From NCBI RefSeq assembly GCF_003333265.1, contig NZ_QOLB01000056.1, positions 1 to 44,828 of the forward strand: a stretch of DNA of 44,828 bases, in the 5' to 3' direction. Positions 7,911 to 16,018 of the stretch are shown here, one piece after another. The notes under the pieces were generated by a model. That model searched no databases and had not been told where the DNA came from. It saw only the letters and a list, made by a program, of their open reading frames with translations. The stretch's first letter is position 1. Every line of letters begins with the position of its first letter. Both the position numbers and the translations under genes were made by a program. Source of the stretch: Candidatus Halocynthiibacter alkanivorans. Lineage in GTDB: Bacteria; Pseudomonadota; Alphaproteobacteria; Rhodobacterales; Rhodobacteraceae.

Positions 7911-9420
7911 TTGACGACCCCTTCTCAGCTAAAGTCGCCGCGCGTGCAGGCGCACGGCGGGCAGGTGACGATGGCGTTGTTGTGGCGGTTGTAATCTTTC
8001 CGTTTTCCAGCAGGGTCGCCCGCATCTGTTGGCCATTTTCCGTCGCAATAATCAATGCGTCCGCAAACCCATGGCGCGCTGAGCGCTGAAGCAGCTGTTT
8101 CGCGGAATTGCATGAGAACGACCGGCAACGGTCCGAGCGTGTCTCGAACGGCAGACCACACCCATTCTTTCCATGGAAAAGACAGGAGCCAGTGACGCTC
8201 TGATCCGGAAGCCTTTCCAGATAATAGGAGACCGCGTCATTCTTATTGAGGTCCGGCCGCTGCGTCCGCAGCCGGCCTATCGTGGCCCGGTCAATATAAG
8301 CATGTTTTTCGCGCCCACTGCTGCAGCACCAACCTTTGCAGGAGGTACAAATCGCCTGGTGCAATGTATTGGGCTCGGACGCAGGTTCTTCTGACCGGGC
8401 TGCGGAACCTCCGGTCTCCTTATCGACGTCGTCCCAGGCCTGATCTGCAACCGAGGCCAGGTGGTGTTCAAACTGCTGTACCAGCGACGCATCCGGGCGT
8501 TCGGTACAATCGTCAAGATAGGGGGCATTCACAACCAGCGACAGCTGACGACCGCTCGCTTCATTGAAAGCTCTCAGCACGGTGTCCAGGCGTGTCGGAT
8601 TGCGTTCGGGACCGGAGAGCGTGTGTGCGACAAATATTTTGGAGAGCGCGAGGAACTGATCGTAACGTCCGGCACCGCTTTGGCAGAACCCTTTGCAAAG
8701 CGCTTCGCATAACTCATTTGCGAATTGCGGAAAGAGGCGCACCATGGATCGTGCTGTTAACAGAAGATCCCAGCCATAAGGTTTGTGTGCAGCAAACTCG
8801 AAATCGATACCTTTAAACTCACCTTGTGGCGTAACCACCCAGTTTCCCGGAGCGCTGTCGTTCTTTGCAAGCGCATAGTCCTCAATCAAAAAATCCTGCA
8901 GGAATGCGCGCGACTGATTGATAACTTCAGAGTCCGGTCCAGTGCCACATTGTATCAGATAGTCATGCCAGGACTGCGGCTGGACCGGGGCTTTGGTCAG
9001 TTTGCCAAATCTGGCAAGCCAGCGCCCAAGCTTGAAACATAATGCCTGACAATTACCGGCCGTAAGCATCTCAGCCAGGGATTGTCCCTGGATGAATTCC
9101 ATAATCAGAATTTTCCGGGCAAGCGAGTAGGACAACAGATGAGGTGTAAGGCCACTCTCCCGCGCGACAATAAGGGCACCGGTTTCGCGATCGAACCCCG
9201 TCACCCCAGCCTTGTTTTCCGTCAGATAAATTTTTACCAGCTGATGTGTATGTCCCGTCGAAGCAGCCAGAACAATCGCGCTTTCAGATGTTTTCAGAAT
9301 CCTGACATTCAGTTCGGAGGGCTTGGTTTCCAGCCCGGAGATCTGCTTTGCAATGCCAGCTCCAAACTTGCTGACCACCGCAACAACTGCATTCTGTTCT
9401 TGACTGATATGCACATTCAT
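7903..9420 (-). CDS. APH-like kinase fused to CxxCxxxCC (YkgJ-like) cysteine domain
   Basis: This 505-residue two-domain protein has an N-terminal part (about 1-300) that resembles aminoglycoside/choline-kinase-like phosphotransferases. It has LVKIY with K63, an acidic residue at E79, the hinge IMEFIQG at 107-113, a catalytic-loop-like NDSAPGN (187-193; D188, N193) and GIDFEFA with D206 as the DFG-equivalent aspartate. The canonical HGD histidine is missing. The C-terminal part (about 355-450) has CTSCKGWCC (358-366) and further cysteines at 413, 421, 432 and 437. This matches the zinc/iron-chelating CxxCxxxCC family (YkgJ type). The fusion is unusual. It is the first gene of a pair with the Hint protein. 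GGAG six bases before the ATG supports the start. Substrate unknown; it may modify the Hint partner or a small molecule. Confidence 0.75.
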   Translation of the reverse strand: MNVHISQEQNAVVAVVSKFGAGIAKQISGLETKPSELNVRILKTSESAIVLAASTGHTHQLVKIYLTENKAGVTGFDRETGALIVARESGLTPHLLSYSLARKILIMEFIQGQSLAEMLTAGNCQALCFKLGRWLARFGKLTKAPVQPQSWHDYLIQCGTGPDSEVINQSRAFLQDFLIEDYALAKNDSAPGNWVVTPQGEFKGIDFEFAAHKPYGWDLLLTARSMVRLFPQFANELCEALCKGFCQSGAGRYDQFLALSKIFVAHTLSGPERNPTRLDTVLRAFNEASGRQLSLVVNAPYLDDCTERPDASLVQQFEHHLASVADQAWDDVDKETGGSAARSEEPASEPNTLHQAICTSCKGWCCSSGREKHAYIDRATIGRLRTQRPDLNKNDAVSYYLERLPDQSVTGSCLFHGKNGCGLPFETRSDRCRSFSCNSAKQLLQRSARHGFADALIIATENGQQMRATLLENGKITTATTTPSSPARRAPARAATLAEKGSSNG

Positions 9421-9740
9421 ACTTCGCTCCTGGTGACAACCCGGCCTTGGTCAGAACTGCCTGCAAATTGCGAAACCAGCTGCAAATTGCACGTACAAGG
9501 GAGTATTTGTGGCAAAAGAGGGTTAATATATTTTGAATCCGGGTCAGAACACAGGAGATGGTGATGTCAAAGCAGCGCCGGCCAGGTCTGCAAACCACCG
9601 GTTGAGTAACTGCTGGCAAGTAACGTCACTTAAAATTTACTTCGCAACGTTGAAAGCACATCCAGCCTTTATTACCCTCAAAGTCATCGAAACTCGAAAC
9701 GAACACGATATTTGACCGATCTGTTTACAGGAGGGACCTG
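9421..9740. promoter_or_regulatory. Divergent spacer, kinase-Hint pair / LinD-like gene
   Basis: These 320 bp lie between divergent genes. The spacer holds the direct repeat at 9461-9490, an AT-rich stretch (TTAATATATTTTGAAT near 9522-9538) and a strong ribosome-binding site (ACAGGAGGGAC) before the ATG at 9741. No gene is seen inside. Promoters for both directions are expected here, but I could not assign -35/-10 pairs with confidence. Confidence 0.5.
9461..9490. repeat. Direct repeat CTGCAAATTGC upstream of kinase-Hint pair
   Basis: CTGCAAATTGC occurs at 9461-9471 and again at 9480-9490, 19 bp start to start, or close to two helical turns. It lies 41-70 bp upstream of the kinase start. Such spacing suits a pair of operator half-sites. 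No regulator gene is adjacent to claim it. Confidence 0.5.
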
Positions 9741-10748
9741 ATGTCCGAACTATTGGAGTCTCTTGTCGCGAAAGCAAACGCGCCGCTGACCAACCCAGAG
9801 ATGAACCGGACCGTGGGCGATGGATCGCCCCGGTTTGAGCTTTACCATTTTGCGTTGTCACTTTGCTCCCAGAAAGTGCGGGTCTGCCTGGCGGAGAAAG
9901 GTGTGACCTACCTGGCGCACGACATCAATCTTCAGATACCCCTGCTCGGGAATTATGACCCGGCCTATGTGCAACTCCGCCTCGAGGCGGATCCGGGGGT
10001 CGGCTTTGCGTCCGCTTACACAGGGCGTTCGAGCGTCGCAACCGAGGGTTTCGATCCCGCAGTGGTACCGACTCTGGTGGACCATGCAGCAGGCCGGGTG
10101 GTCGTGGACAGTGTAGAAATCTGCCGGTACATCGACGCCGTAGCAGATCCGGACGGATCGCTCACCCCGCCTGAACTCGCTACAGAAATCGCGGCCGAAA
10201 TCGCGATCGTGGATGACACACCGCATGTCGCGGTTTTTTACGGGGCACATCCGGATCTGGACTTCCGGCCGGAACGGATACGCAGGGGGATGCCCGGTGT
10301 ACATGACCGGAAACTCGCAAAAATCAGAGCGGCCCGTGAGTTGGTCGCGAGCGATCAAAGGCTTGCAGCGGCCTACGACGCCAAGATTGCCAAGGAGGAG
10401 GCCGGCAAGTTGCATGTGATGAGCGCCGGACGCATGCGCGCCTCAGTGAACGAGATCCTAACCATCGTCCGCGACCTGGACCGGCGCCTTGACGACGGCA
10501 GAACCTGGATTTGCGGCGAGCAGTTCACTCTTGCGGACGTCTTTTGGGCAGTTTCTCTTTTCCGGCTAAAATGGCTCGGAATGTCTTTTGCCTGGGCGGG
10601 CGGACATACGTTGAACAGAGCAGTCAGACCGGCCGTTGCTGGCTATGGAGAAAGGCTTTTTGAACGCCCGGAATTTTGCGCTGCCGTGATCAACTGGCCG
10701 GGCATACCGAGCACAGAATACGTGTCAGATCACTACGGTCAGCAATGA
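9741..10748 (+). CDS. Glutathione S-transferase family protein, LinD-like
   Basis: This 335-residue protein has a GST-type thioredoxin N-domain (about 30-135) with FELYHFALSLCSQKVRVCLAEKG, C42-S43 lying at the usual catalytic position. A helical C-domain ends with ICGEQFTLADVFWAVSLFRLKWLG (about 258-281). From memory, its length, the CSQKVR motif, SSVATEGFDPAVVPTLVDH and TPHVAVFYGAHPD resemble 2,5-dichlorohydroquinone reductive dechlorinase (LinD) more than ordinary 200-residue GSTs. Such enzymes remove halide from quinols using glutathione. No other aromatic degradation gene is adjacent, so the natural substrate may differ. It is a monocistronic plus-strand gene with a strong GGAGG site. Confidence 0.8.
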   Translation: MSELLESLVAKANAPLTNPEMNRTVGDGSPRFELYHFALSLCSQKVRVCLAEKGVTYLAHDINLQIPLLGNYDPAYVQLRLEADPGVGFASAYTGRSSVATEGFDPAVVPTLVDHAAGRVVVDSVEICRYIDAVADPDGSLTPPELATEIAAEIAIVDDTPHVAVFYGAHPDLDFRPERIRRGMPGVHDRKLAKIRAARELVASDQRLAAAYDAKIAKEEAGKLHVMSAGRMRASVNEILTIVRDLDRRLDDGRTWICGEQFTLADVFWAVSLFRLKWLGMSFAWAGGHTLNRAVRPAVAGYGERLFERPEFCAAVINWPGIPSTEYVSDHYGQQ

Positions 10749-10781
10749 ATTTATCTGTTGCGCGACGGGCTGTGGCGTAAA

Positions 10782-11247
10782 TCAAACTTCGCCAGACTCT
10801 GGCACAGACAGCAGCGGGAACCATTCTGTGGTCACCGGGCCGCGCTCTGGGCCGAAGATGCGCCGGAACGCAAACGCCGCCAGCAAGCGCGGTTCCCAGG
10901 CTGTTTCACCGAGGAAATGATCTTCTTCCATGGCCGCATCCGGGGCAACGACCTGACCAGAACTGGTGTCTTGTTTTTCTCTGCCCGAACGCGCCATGAC
11001 ATCATCGCCGGTGCTTTTGAAAACGATGGGATGCGCGCCTTTGAAATTTCTCAGGCGGCCTGGCGCCAAAGTGCCATTTTCCCGGTGGACCGGTCCGATC
11101 GCATTGCTCCCCTGGCCAAAGCGCTCTTCGTCAGTTGAGTTTTGGGTCCGGGCGCAGCCGGAACGACGGGTGCATCTGGCTCATTTGACGGGCCGCAGTA
11201 TGCACCACCTCCGCCCGAATGTGCTCTGACGTGGCCCTAATATTCAT
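10782..11247 (-). pseudogene. Third gene of ABC operon, broken by a one-base frameshift
   Basis: The ATG at 11245-11247 overlaps the ABC permease stop by 11 bases. Its frame reads MNIRATSEHIRAEVVHTAAR and on to RLRPDPKLN, then stops at 11131. Removing one base from the T4 run at 11140-11143 (AAAA in the coding strand) joins this frame to NSTDEERFGQGSNAIGPV and then a continuous frame to a stop at 10782. That gives a coherent 154-residue protein; both halves look like coding sequence, and the total length (466 bp) is 155 codons plus one base. I do not recognise the family. There is no signal peptide or membrane segment, and it is mildly acidic towards the end. The break may be real, programmed or a sequencing error. 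Confidence 0.6.
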
Positions 11248-12043
11248 AGACCAGCCCCCGCTTTTTCGAGAGTCGCACAGCCACGGCACACGCCATCAGG
11301 CCCGCCAGAAGCCAAATCGCCGAGGGCAAGGAAAGCATCAACCAGCGTGGTGTATCGCAGCTCGCACAGGCCAGCGCGTCCAGTCCTGACAGCCCGGGCA
11401 GAAGCCAGACCCAAATGGCGGACGAACTGTCGTAGGCCATGAAAACCGGCAACAACAGAAACTGCACCAAATTTACGCTGGGACCAATATCTTTGAAAAC
11501 GATAACAAAAGCGCCGAAGATCAGCCCCAAACCAAGCGCTGCAGGCACGACAAGGCCAAGCGCTTTGAACAGAGCAGGCGTCACCACATCACCCAGTTGA
11601 TAGACAAGCGACAGGAACAGCGCGATCACTATGCTGATCACGGTTACAACAACGCTTGAAATCACGGCGCGCATTACAAGCACAACTGCGGCAGGAAACC
11701 GGCCCATCCACAAGATCTCGATCAGTCCGGAGCGCGTATCATCGCGGATCGATCCCGTAATACTGGAAAACCCGGTGATGAGCGCACTCCACAATACGAA
11801 GGTCTGCACCAAGCCTGAAAGTGGTGCGTCATCAGACGGAGCGTCGTCGAACATGCCGCGCGCGGTTTCGAAGACACCGACAAAAATAAGCGACAGGATC
11901 GCCACATTGGCCAGTGTCCCGATTGGATACCGCACAAGCATGCGACCGGTCCTGGCGCATTCGGCAGCAAAAACACCCAACAGCGCGCGCAAGACACCGG
12001 CCCTCCTTATGTAGACAGCGGCCGTGGTGTCAGTTTCGGACAT
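11237..12043 (-). CDS. ABC-2 type transporter permease
   Basis: This 268-residue membrane protein has six predicted hydrophobic segments: residues 38-60, 75-95, 112-140, 150-175, 180-200 and 235-257. The layout is that of ABC-2 exporters. It ends in the basic tail KKRGLVYEY. The ATG at 12043 lies 16 bases after the ATPase stop; an upstream TTG (12073) would overlap the ATPase gene and is less likely. The cargo is unknown. No peptide precursor or modifying enzyme is recognisable next to it except the frameshifted gene that overlaps its 3' end. Confidence 0.85.
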   Translation of the reverse strand: MSETDTTAAVYIRRAGVLRALLGVFAAECARTGRMLVRYPIGTLANVAILSLIFVGVFETARGMFDDAPSDDAPLSGLVQTFVLWSALITGFSSITGSIRDDTRSGLIEILWMGRFPAAVVLVMRAVISSVVVTVISIVIALFLSLVYQLGDVVTPALFKALGLVVPAALGLGLIFGAFVIVFKDIGPSVNLVQFLLLPVFMAYDSSSAIWVWLLPGLSGLDALACASCDTPRWLMLSLPSAIWLLAGLMACAVAVRLSKKRGLVYEY

Positions 12044-12059
12044 GGTGATTTTCTCTGAC

Positions 12060-12818
12060 TCAGACAGGCTCAATTTTCATCCCCCGTGTCTCCAGGCGTG
12101 TGATGTCTGATCCGTGTGCGGTAATCGTCTGCACAATCTGATCTCCGGAGGTTTCAGTGACGCTGCCGTCCCTGAACGTAATCACAAAGAGCTCGGTCAT
12201 CTTCAACGCCGCGACATCAGCTGAAATAAATGCACCGTTGTTGTGGTGAATTAGCACGTTATCAGCCAGTTCGCGCAGAACGCGCGGCTCGTGGGAGGTC
12301 AGAACAACAGTTGTGTGCCGGGACATCGCTTCACGTGCGATGACCAGGAACTGGTCGATCCCTTCGCGGTCCAGGCCGTTGGTAGGTTCATCCAGCAGCA
12401 CGGTACCCCAAGGCGCCACACAGATCATCGCCATTACCAAGCGTTTTTTCTGCCCCTTGGACAACCGGGCGGCAAGCAAGTCAGCCTGGTCATCCAGGCT
12501 GACCCGGAGCAACGCGTCCCGGGCCTCGCGACGGCGCACAGGCTGGCCAAAGAGCGCGCTCAGATACTGCAGGTTTTCGACCGCAGTCATTCGGAGGTGC
12601 ATTTGCCGCTCGATATCCGTGAAAGCCAACACTGGTCTGACAAGCGATAAATCGCCGCCCTCCGGCGCAAGCGCCCCAGCCAGAGCACGCAGAACAGTGG
12701 TCTTGCCGCTGCCGTTCTTACCCGCCAGTACCGTGCAGCTGCCTGCGGTCAAGGCGAGCTGCGCCGCGACCTGCCGGGTACCGGAGGGAAATTTGAATAT
12801 CACATTGTGGTTCTGCAT
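12060..12818 (-). CDS. ABC transporter ATP-binding protein
   Basis: This is a 252-residue nucleotide-binding subunit. Walker A is AGKNGSGKTT (32-41), the signature is LSKGQKKRL, Walker B is VLLDEPTNG, and an H-loop lies in VVLTSHEP. It pairs with the ABC-2 permease that follows 16 bases later. An in-frame ATG 48 bp upstream would add the hydrophobic stretch MLFAIFLNTFIGKLFL, which does not fit the family. I prefer MQNHNVIFKF as the start, although its ribosome-binding site is weak. The C-terminal 60 residues after the H-loop form a small accessory domain with no recognised motif. Confidence 0.9.
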   Translation of the reverse strand: MQNHNVIFKFPSGTRQVAAQLALTAGSCTVLAGKNGSGKTTVLRALAGALAPEGGDLSLVRPVLAFTDIERQMHLRMTAVENLQYLSALFGQPVRRREARDALLRVSLDDQADLLAARLSKGQKKRLVMAMICVAPWGTVLLDEPTNGLDREGIDQFLVIAREAMSRHTTVVLTSHEPRVLRELADNVLIHHNNGAFISADVAALKMTELFVITFRDGSVTETSGDQIVQTITAHGSDITRLETRGMKIEPV

Positions 12819-13010
12819 CAAAAATAATTTTCCAATGAATGTGTTAAGGAATATTGCAAACAACAAATGAAATCAACATGCTGGCAGAGTGCTATATCGT
12901 CCACGGCCCGGCGCCGACATTGGACTGGACCGCAGCGCAAGACCGCTCCGGGCCCGAAGCGGACGTTGACAGACCTCTGAGATATTGAGCTCTGTTTCTA
13001 GTGTGTATTG

Positions 13011-14210
13011 TCAAACTTCATCGTGTGGTGATTGTAAAAAGGCTTCAATTTCTGACATCATATCTGCCCAGCACTTGTCCTGCGGCAACAGCACATGGTT
13101 CGGGCTGTCCAGCACCAGAAACCGAGCATCCGGTATTTCACTTGCGAGGCACTGCCCTTGCTCCAACGGATGTATGACGTCGGATCGTGCGTGAATGACC
13201 AGCGTCGGGCACTGGACTTTTGGCAGCAGCTCTTGCACAGAAAACCTGTCAACGATCTGGCGCAGCCGTGCGGCTCCGGCGGGGGATATAGATTCAAGTT
13301 GGATTCTGACAAAACTGTCTATTTGGTCTTGTGTGGCATCCGGCATGAAGAGGGCCGAGAACGCTTTCACGAACGTGCTCCCGTTCACACCCCACCCAGC
13401 ACGAATAAGCGCCAGAACGGTTTCTTCATCGACATCATTTGGCAAGCGGGGGCGCAAGGCCCGGCCTTCGGCGTAACCGCCATATAAGATCAGTTTGCTG
13501 ACCCGCTCGGGGGATTCCACAGCAAATTTCACCGCAACAGGCACCGCCTGCGACGCGGCAAATATTGGGAAACGGTCAAGGCCACTTGTATCGGCGACTG
13601 CCCTCAGGTCATCGACAAAACCATCAATGCCCTCATCAACAAAGTCCCGGCCGGAGAGCCCGGTGCCGCGCTGATCGTACCGGTAGACACTGTGTCGGCG
13701 CCCCAGAGCGTCCAGCAAAGGCCGCCACACCGGGCTGTGCCAGTCCAGTTCAAGATGCGACAGCCAGTGCCCGACCCTGACAAGGGGCGGACCATTTCCA
13801 GATCGCGCAAAGGCAATTTTCATACCGTCAGCGGAAGTTGCAAAACGAACGTCTTGCCGGGTGCTGGCGGCCTGCACAGGGCCAGGCGCAGTACCCGACG
13901 TCGTCATTTCGACGGGCGCAATCATTTTGAAACCCCTTCTGGGGACAGTCTTGATTATGCGTTGTTCTTTGCCATTGTCTCCAACAGCGGACCGGGCCGC
14001 ATTGATGCGGGCGCTGATTGTTGACTCGGAAATGATCAGCCCCTTCCAGACCCCGGCAATCAGATCATCACGGGACACCAGGTCCCCTGAATTTTGGGCA
14101 AGCAACACCAGGATGTCAAAAACCTGAGGCTCGACATGGATAGTGTCCCCTTCCCGGGTCAGTTCATGACGGTCCGGATCCAGCGCGCCATCAGCAAACA
14201 GGTAAACCAT
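13011..14210 (-). CDS. Winged-helix DNA-binding domain fused to alpha/beta hydrolase
   Basis: This is a 399-residue fusion. Residues 1-100 form an OmpR/CadC-type winged helix (EPQVFDILVLLAQNSGDLVSRDDLI, ending KTVPRRGFKMIAPV). A short linker leads to an alpha/beta hydrolase (about 120-395) with RYDQRGTGLSG at 177-187. D344 (HARSDVIHP) and H372 (DSPNHVLL) match acid and histidine positions. The nucleophile elbow reads FAASQAVPVA around S220 rather than GxSxG, so activity may be altered. Related fusions occur next to adenylate-cyclase-type sensors. The start MVYLFADGALDPDRHEL was chosen over an ATG 108 bp upstream because it begins the winged helix. It may sense a metabolite or regulate the nearby ABC genes; both ideas are inference. 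Confidence 0.85.
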   Translation of the reverse strand: MVYLFADGALDPDRHELTREGDTIHVEPQVFDILVLLAQNSGDLVSRDDLIAGVWKGLIISESTISARINAARSAVGDNGKEQRIIKTVPRRGFKMIAPVEMTTSGTAPGPVQAASTRQDVRFATSADGMKIAFARSGNGPPLVRVGHWLSHLELDWHSPVWRPLLDALGRRHSVYRYDQRGTGLSGRDFVDEGIDGFVDDLRAVADTSGLDRFPIFAASQAVPVAVKFAVESPERVSKLILYGGYAEGRALRPRLPNDVDEETVLALIRAGWGVNGSTFVKAFSALFMPDATQDQIDSFVRIQLESISPAGAARLRQIVDRFSVQELLPKVQCPTLVIHARSDVIHPLEQGQCLASEIPDARFLVLDSPNHVLLPQDKCWADMMSEIEAFLQSPHDEV

Positions 14211-14364
14211 GCATTCAATAAGGCGCTTTGCTGCAAAGTTCTCAAGAAAATTCACGGATCCGGAGCAAATCACAGCAGAAACACAAGCTGTTCTAAAGCG
14301 CGTCTTCAAGCCGGGCACGCCGTGAACTGGTTCAATGGGATATCAGATCAGAAGGAATGATCCC

Positions 14365-14571
14365 ATGCCCGCAGAAACCCCCGACCACATTCAGCTTCGC
14401 CCAGACGGTTCAATTGACACTGGCTACTATATGCAGATTGGTCGCCGGAAACGCAGTGAGCAGGCACACAGAATGATGAAAAAACTGGCGTCGCCGAATG
14501 CCGGCAAGCGCCTGACCCGTTGGTGGGCCATTTTCATGCAATCAGATCACACGCACGAACGGGGTGTCTGA
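14365..14571 (+). CDS. Small conserved-looking basic protein, 68 residues
   Basis: This small protein begins MPAETPDHIQLRPDGSIDTG and continues with a basic helix GRRKRSEQAHRMMKKL and a WWAIF segment. AAGGA seven bases upstream supports this ATG over the one at 14335. The style (short, N-terminal HIQLRPDGSIDTGYYM) resembles unnamed small proteins of the Roseobacter group, but I cannot name the family. It diverges from the winged-helix/hydrolase gene. No signal peptide is seen; it is probably cytoplasmic. Confidence 0.6.
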   Translation: MPAETPDHIQLRPDGSIDTGYYMQIGRRKRSEQAHRMMKKLASPNAGKRLTRWWAIFMQSDHTHERGV

Positions 14572-15084
14572 GAGGCGACTGTTCGCCAGAGCACCAGTCA
14601 AACAACGACGCTCTGGGTCGCGAGAACCGAAAAATGCCTGCTAGCGGTTATTTCTGCGGTCCTCGCGGCCAAATTTGTAGCGCTCAAATGACTGTGCTGC
14701 CCGAATGCCACTTGCGGGTGAAAGCGCAGTGAAGCACCGCTGTCGCGCGTTTCCTGTCGCTGATTGACTGATGCAAAAGCTGGACAGGCGTGGGTTTAGA
14801 TCTCACCTTTAGTGCCCGAGTAATCAGATAAACCAATATTTGCCGTGTAAGACCTGCTTGGCGGGGTAACGCAGCATACAAATGAACGCCCGCCTTGGGC
14901 CCCGCAAGAACAAGCCGCCTTTCGCGAGATGAACCAATTGCTGCGCTGGGTAGGTAGTGGGCGGCTGTCTGTGGGGCGCAGGCGTCAACAAGACTGGTTG
15001 ATGCACAGCCGCAGCGACACGCCTGTATCAAGCAGTCCGCTCGCATGGCCGGGAAAAAGCTTTTCAGGGCAGCCGGACTGGCTA
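14572..15084. other. Gene-free region between convergent genes
   Basis: These 513 bp hold no gene I can support. A minus-strand frame (14684 onward) runs through the end of the BASS gene and reads RERRLVLAGPKAGVHLYAAL. It has no recognisable start or family and is probably chance or a relic. No strong hairpin was found. Confidence 0.35.
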
Positions 15085-15999
15085 TTAGAAAACCCTCCGC
15101 ATCACAACCGGCGTCAGATACATCGGAAACTGATAACAGGCCAAAAAGATCAGCAGCGGATCGGTCGTCGCCGCCGGCAATGCGAGCAAAAACAGCGCCA
15201 CATTGCGATTTCCGGCAATTATCGAAAACGGCACGGCCTGGTGGCGCAACGGAGTTTTGAGCAGCACAATATAACTGAGAACCTGCAGTCCGAGACACAG
15301 GACAATCGCCACCGCCATCCACCCGGCCACAAGAAGCGGATCACTCAGAAGAGCAGGCCCCAGCGCTGACATCAGACCGATTACCGTCACTGCCAGTGTA
15401 ATCGTTGTCAGCCCGTCCAGAACCTGTGTGCTCTCAGCAGACAAAGCCCGGAACAGGGTTGATCTCAGGGTAAACCCGATCGCGACCGCAACGCAGATCG
15501 CGCCAAAAAGCCGTAATGCCGCCAGCACAACCGATACAAGGTCACCGCCCAGGGGCAGCAGCGCCAGCGCCGGCAGCGCCGTCAGCGGCAGCAGGGCTGT
15601 GCCGGTCAACAACAGCCTTAGCGCCGGCGCAGGATCGTGCCCCAGCATCAGGGTGAAGTTGGGACTGCCGGTGAGCGAAGGCGCCGACAACATCAGCACA
15701 ACCACAAGCGCAATTGGCGCGCTGTCATATCCCAGAAGATAAAAGATAAAATACGCGCTGACCGGCAACAGAAACTGCAATACCAGCGCCACGCTCAGGG
15801 TGGTGCGAAGATCAGCGAAGCCGCCAAAAGTTGAACGTGGTCCGATCCTGAACGCCGTGAGTGTCAGCATCAACATCACCAGTTCCGCAATCCACGGGCG
15901 CAACGCTGTCGCAAGGGACGGCAGCAGCAACCCCGCGAAAAGACCCAGCACCAGCACCGCTTTCCCATGTCTTGCAGCCTGGGAAAGCGGTCTGATCAA
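15085..15999 (-). CDS. BASS-family (bile acid:sodium symporter-like) transporter
   Basis: This is an integral membrane protein of about 300 residues with some nine or ten hydrophobic segments. GYDSAPIALVVVLMLSAPSLTGSPNF and the late FSIIAGNRNVALFLLALP resemble the paired re-entrant motifs of the BASS family. It is the last gene of the minus-strand transporter/catabolism operon. The start is uncertain. A TTG at 15999 gives a protein beginning just past the TRAP large-subunit stop, while the nearest ATG (16065) would overlap that gene by 47 bases. A second carrier behind a complete TRAP system might export a product or import a related acid. Confidence 0.8.
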   Translation of the reverse strand: MIRPLSQAARHGKAVLVLGLFAGLLLPSLATALRPWIAELVMLMLTLTAFRIGPRSTFGGFADLRTTLSVALVLQFLLPVSAYFIFYLLGYDSAPIALVVVLMLSAPSLTGSPNFTLMLGHDPAPALRLLLTGTALLPLTALPALALLPLGGDLVSVVLAALRLFGAICVAVAIGFTLRSTLFRALSAESTQVLDGLTTITLAVTVIGLMSALGPALLSDPLLVAGWMAVAIVLCLGLQVLSYIVLLKTPLRHQAVPFSIIAGNRNVALFLLALPAATTDPLLIFLACYQFPMYLTPVVMRRVF

Positions 16000-16018
16000 C
16001 AGGCGCCGGATCAGCGCC

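Noticed and set aside
14684-15322. 212-codon minus-strand frame downstream of the BASS gene
   Set aside because: Its start lies inside the BASS gene in another frame and no family or ribosome-binding site is visible; kept only as a remark on the gene-free region.
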